From JBAYDV01 sp041672845 (GTDB lineage: Bacteria > Bacteroidota > Bacteroidia > Bacteroidales > UBA932): DNA of 64,000 nucleotides. The stretch covers positions 186,001-250,000 of the forward strand of contig JBAYYV010000002.1 of assembly GCA_041672845.1 (NCBI GenBank). Direction: 5' to 3'. The notes beneath the pieces were generated by a model. The model had not been told where the DNA came from. It did no database searches and saw nothing but the letters and a program-made list of their open reading frames with translations. This document shows positions 62,669 through 64,000 of this stretch, piece by piece. A program made the translations under genes and the position numbers. Numbering within the stretch: the first letter of the stretch is position 1; each line of letters opens with the position of its first letter.

Positions 62669-64000
62669 ATGCAAAGTAAAGGTGCCATTAGATTTGTGGC
62701 TATTTTAATTGGAATTGCCTGTTTGTACCAGCTGTCATTTACAGTGGTAACTAAGATTCAGGAACATAATGCTGAGCAATATGCTGAAGAAGCTGTACAA
62801 ATGGAAAAGATTAACGAGTCTTTTGCTGATGTATCAGAATCTAATAAAGTATTTTACTTAGACTCTATTAAAAAAGAAAAAAATAGATATTACATCGATT
62901 CTATTTCGTCAGAAAAAGTCTATTTTTCTTATACATTTAAAGATGTAAGAGAAAGGGAATTAAATTTAGGTCTTGACTTAAAGGGTGGAATGAATGTAAT
63001 GTTACGAGTGGAATTACAAGATCTCGTAAAAGTATTAGCAGATAATAATCAAACTCCTGAATTTTTAGAAGCTTTAAAATTAGCTGAAAAAAATAGAATA
63101 GAATCTAGTGGAGATTTTATAACATTATTTGCTGAAGCATGGGATCAGGTAGCTCCTGGCCAGAGACTTTCTCAAATTTTCGCTACTTATGAAATGCGTG
63201 ATAAAGTTAGTTCTAAGAGTACTAATGCAGAAGTTATTAGTGTTATTAGAACTGAAGCAGAAAGTGCTATTGCTAACTCATTTAATGTATTAAGAAATCG
63301 TATTGACCGTTTCGGTGTTACTTCTCCTAATATTCAAAGGATAGGTAATAGTGGTCGTATTTTAGTAGAACTTCCAGGTGTTAAAGAACCTGAACGTGTT
63401 AGGAAACTTTTACAAGGAACTGCTTCTCTAGAATTTTGGACCACTTATGAAAATAAAGATGTCTTCCAATATCTTAAAGCTGCTAATGATCAAATAAAAA
63501 TATTATTAGCTGAAAATAGTACAGCAGAAGATACTAATGTGCATAAAGAGACTAAGATCTCTGATAAAAAAGATGATTTGGCTTCTCAGATTATTGCTAA
63601 AGATAGTCTTTCTGTCCAACAGCAAAATATGCTAAAAGCAAATCCTTTATTTGCATTACTTAACCCTAGAATGTCTGGTAATCAGCTTTTATCTGGTCCT
63701 TCAGTAGGTATTGCTCATTATAAAGATACTGCTAAAATTAATTATTATTTAAATCTTCCTCTGGTCAAATCTTTATTACCTGCTGATTTAAATCTTATGT
63801 GGACAGTTAAACCTTCACAAGGTCTTAAGAGTGATTCTTATTATGAATTAATAGCTATTAAAGCTAATACTAGAAATGGTAAAGCTCCTCTAGATGGTGA
63901 TGTAGTCACAGATGCTAGAGTTTCTTATTCTGGAACTACAGCTAATCCTGAAGTTAGTATGAGTATGAATGCTGAAGGTGCTAGGGTATGGGCTCAGTTA
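62669..64000 (+). CDS. secD: Protein translocase subunit SecD (or SecDF fusion), partial
   Basis: The first 444 codons are present and the gene runs off the right edge. It uses the proton gradient to pull proteins through the Sec channel. The N-terminal membrane segment (about 7-28) is followed by LNLGLDLKGGMNVMLRV (D1 motif), the P1 domain with NSFNVLRNRIDRFGVTSPNIQRIG and RILVELPGVKEPERVRKLLQGTASLEFW, and late PEVSMSMNAEGARVW. In Bacteroidota secD and secF are usually fused into one gene of about 1000 codons, so a fusion is expected but unseen. The start follows a full promoter. Confidence 0.95.
   Translation, partial: MQSKGAIRFVAILIGIACLYQLSFTVVTKIQEHNAEQYAEEAVQMEKINESFADVSESNKVFYLDSIKKEKNRYYIDSISSEKVYFSYTFKDVRERELNLGLDLKGGMNVMLRVELQDLVKVLADNNQTPEFLEALKLAEKNRIESSGDFITLFAEAWDQVAPGQRLSQIFATYEMRDKVSSKSTNAEVISVIRTEAESAIANSFNVLRNRIDRFGVTSPNIQRIGNSGRILVELPGVKEPERVRKLLQGTASLEFWTTYENKDVFQYLKAANDQIKILLAENSTAEDTNVHKETKISDKKDDLASQIIAKDSLSVQQQNMLKANPLFALLNPRMSGNQLLSGPSVGIAHYKDTAKINYYLNLPLVKSLLPADLNLMWTVKPSQGLKSDSYYELIAIKANTRNGKAPLDGDVVTDARVSYSGTTANPEVSMSMNAEGARVWAQL

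Noticed and set aside
1..64000. Mobile elements, prophage, CRISPR-Cas, restriction or toxin-antitoxin systems
   Set aside because: No transposase, integrase, Cas, methyltransferase or toxin-like protein was found among the readable genes; the single XRE protein has no partner.

Overview
The window is a gene-dense, very AT-rich chromosomal segment (G+C roughly 30% by eye) from a member of the Bacteroidota, most likely Bacteroidales. The pointers are -7 promoter boxes of the form TAnnTTTG (sometimes with a TTG about 20-22 bp upstream), scarce Shine-Dalgarno sequences, an S46 dipeptidyl-peptidase (DPP7 type), a DPP IV, a Mrp ATPase without its C-terminal CxxC, the run mfd / type III pantothenate kinase / outer-membrane barrel / TPR / LptC / PPIase, a PD40-SPOR envelope protein and a Bacteroidota-type TonB. 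I cannot name the species. No insertion sequence, integrase, prophage, CRISPR array or restriction system is visible; almost everything is core metabolism, information processing or envelope biogenesis.

Layout. 1-4.4 kb: the start of an EF-G paralogue, a lone XRE regulator, RNase HII, a YbdG-type mechanosensitive channel and glycerate kinase. 4.4-12.2 kb: DPP7 and Mrp rightward, then DPP IV, AspRS and YqeY leftward. 12.3-14.5 kb: a glycine-rich DUF5320-like protein divergent from a small heat-shock protein, with dyad-rich regulatory DNA between them, then RsmA. 14.5-26.5 kb: a leftward block with an FtsX/MacB-like permease, MutS, a YfhO membrane protein, a glycosyltransferase, a Na+ symporter, DHFR, thymidylate synthase and an EEP-family phosphatase/nuclease. 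26.5-37.2 kb: YchF rightward, then leftward Mfd, CoaX, OM barrel, TPR, LptC and PpiD-like PPIase. 37.6-43.5 kb: RuvB, an exported Ntn hydrolase, fumarate reductase/succinate dehydrogenase A and B, and an alpha/beta hydrolase. 43.5-49 kb: HflX, TonB and malate dehydrogenase leftward; YbeY and MnmG rightward. 49-52 kb: acyl-CoA ligase, GcvH and RuvA leftward. 52-54.7 kb: SufS, SufE, a SufT/PaaD-like protein and FolK. 54.7-64 kb: DsbD, an unknown secreted protein, GlyRS, a DHOD-like oxidoreductase, tRNA-Pro and tRNA-Ser, a short NfeD-like membrane protein, the PD40-SPOR protein, and the start of SecD, cut by the window end.

How it fits together. Two exopeptidases, a Na+-coupled symporter, fumarate reductase/malate dehydrogenase and a lipoylated GcvH suggest peptide and amino-acid use with a reductive C4 branch, which is inference. 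FolA, ThyA and FolK cover folate and dTMP synthesis. MutS, Mfd, RuvA and RuvB are scattered DNA-repair genes. SufS, SufE, the MIP18-domain protein and Mrp are iron-sulfur assembly functions. LptC, PpiD, TonB, DsbD and SecD serve the envelope.

I found no clear undescribed multi-gene system. The most interesting signals are regulatory or small: paired operator-like dyads over the DUF5320 promoter, frdAB without a cytochrome b gene, a degenerate parS-like site after mnmG, -7 boxes that abut start codons, and Asn/Ser-rich loop insertions in several conserved enzymes.
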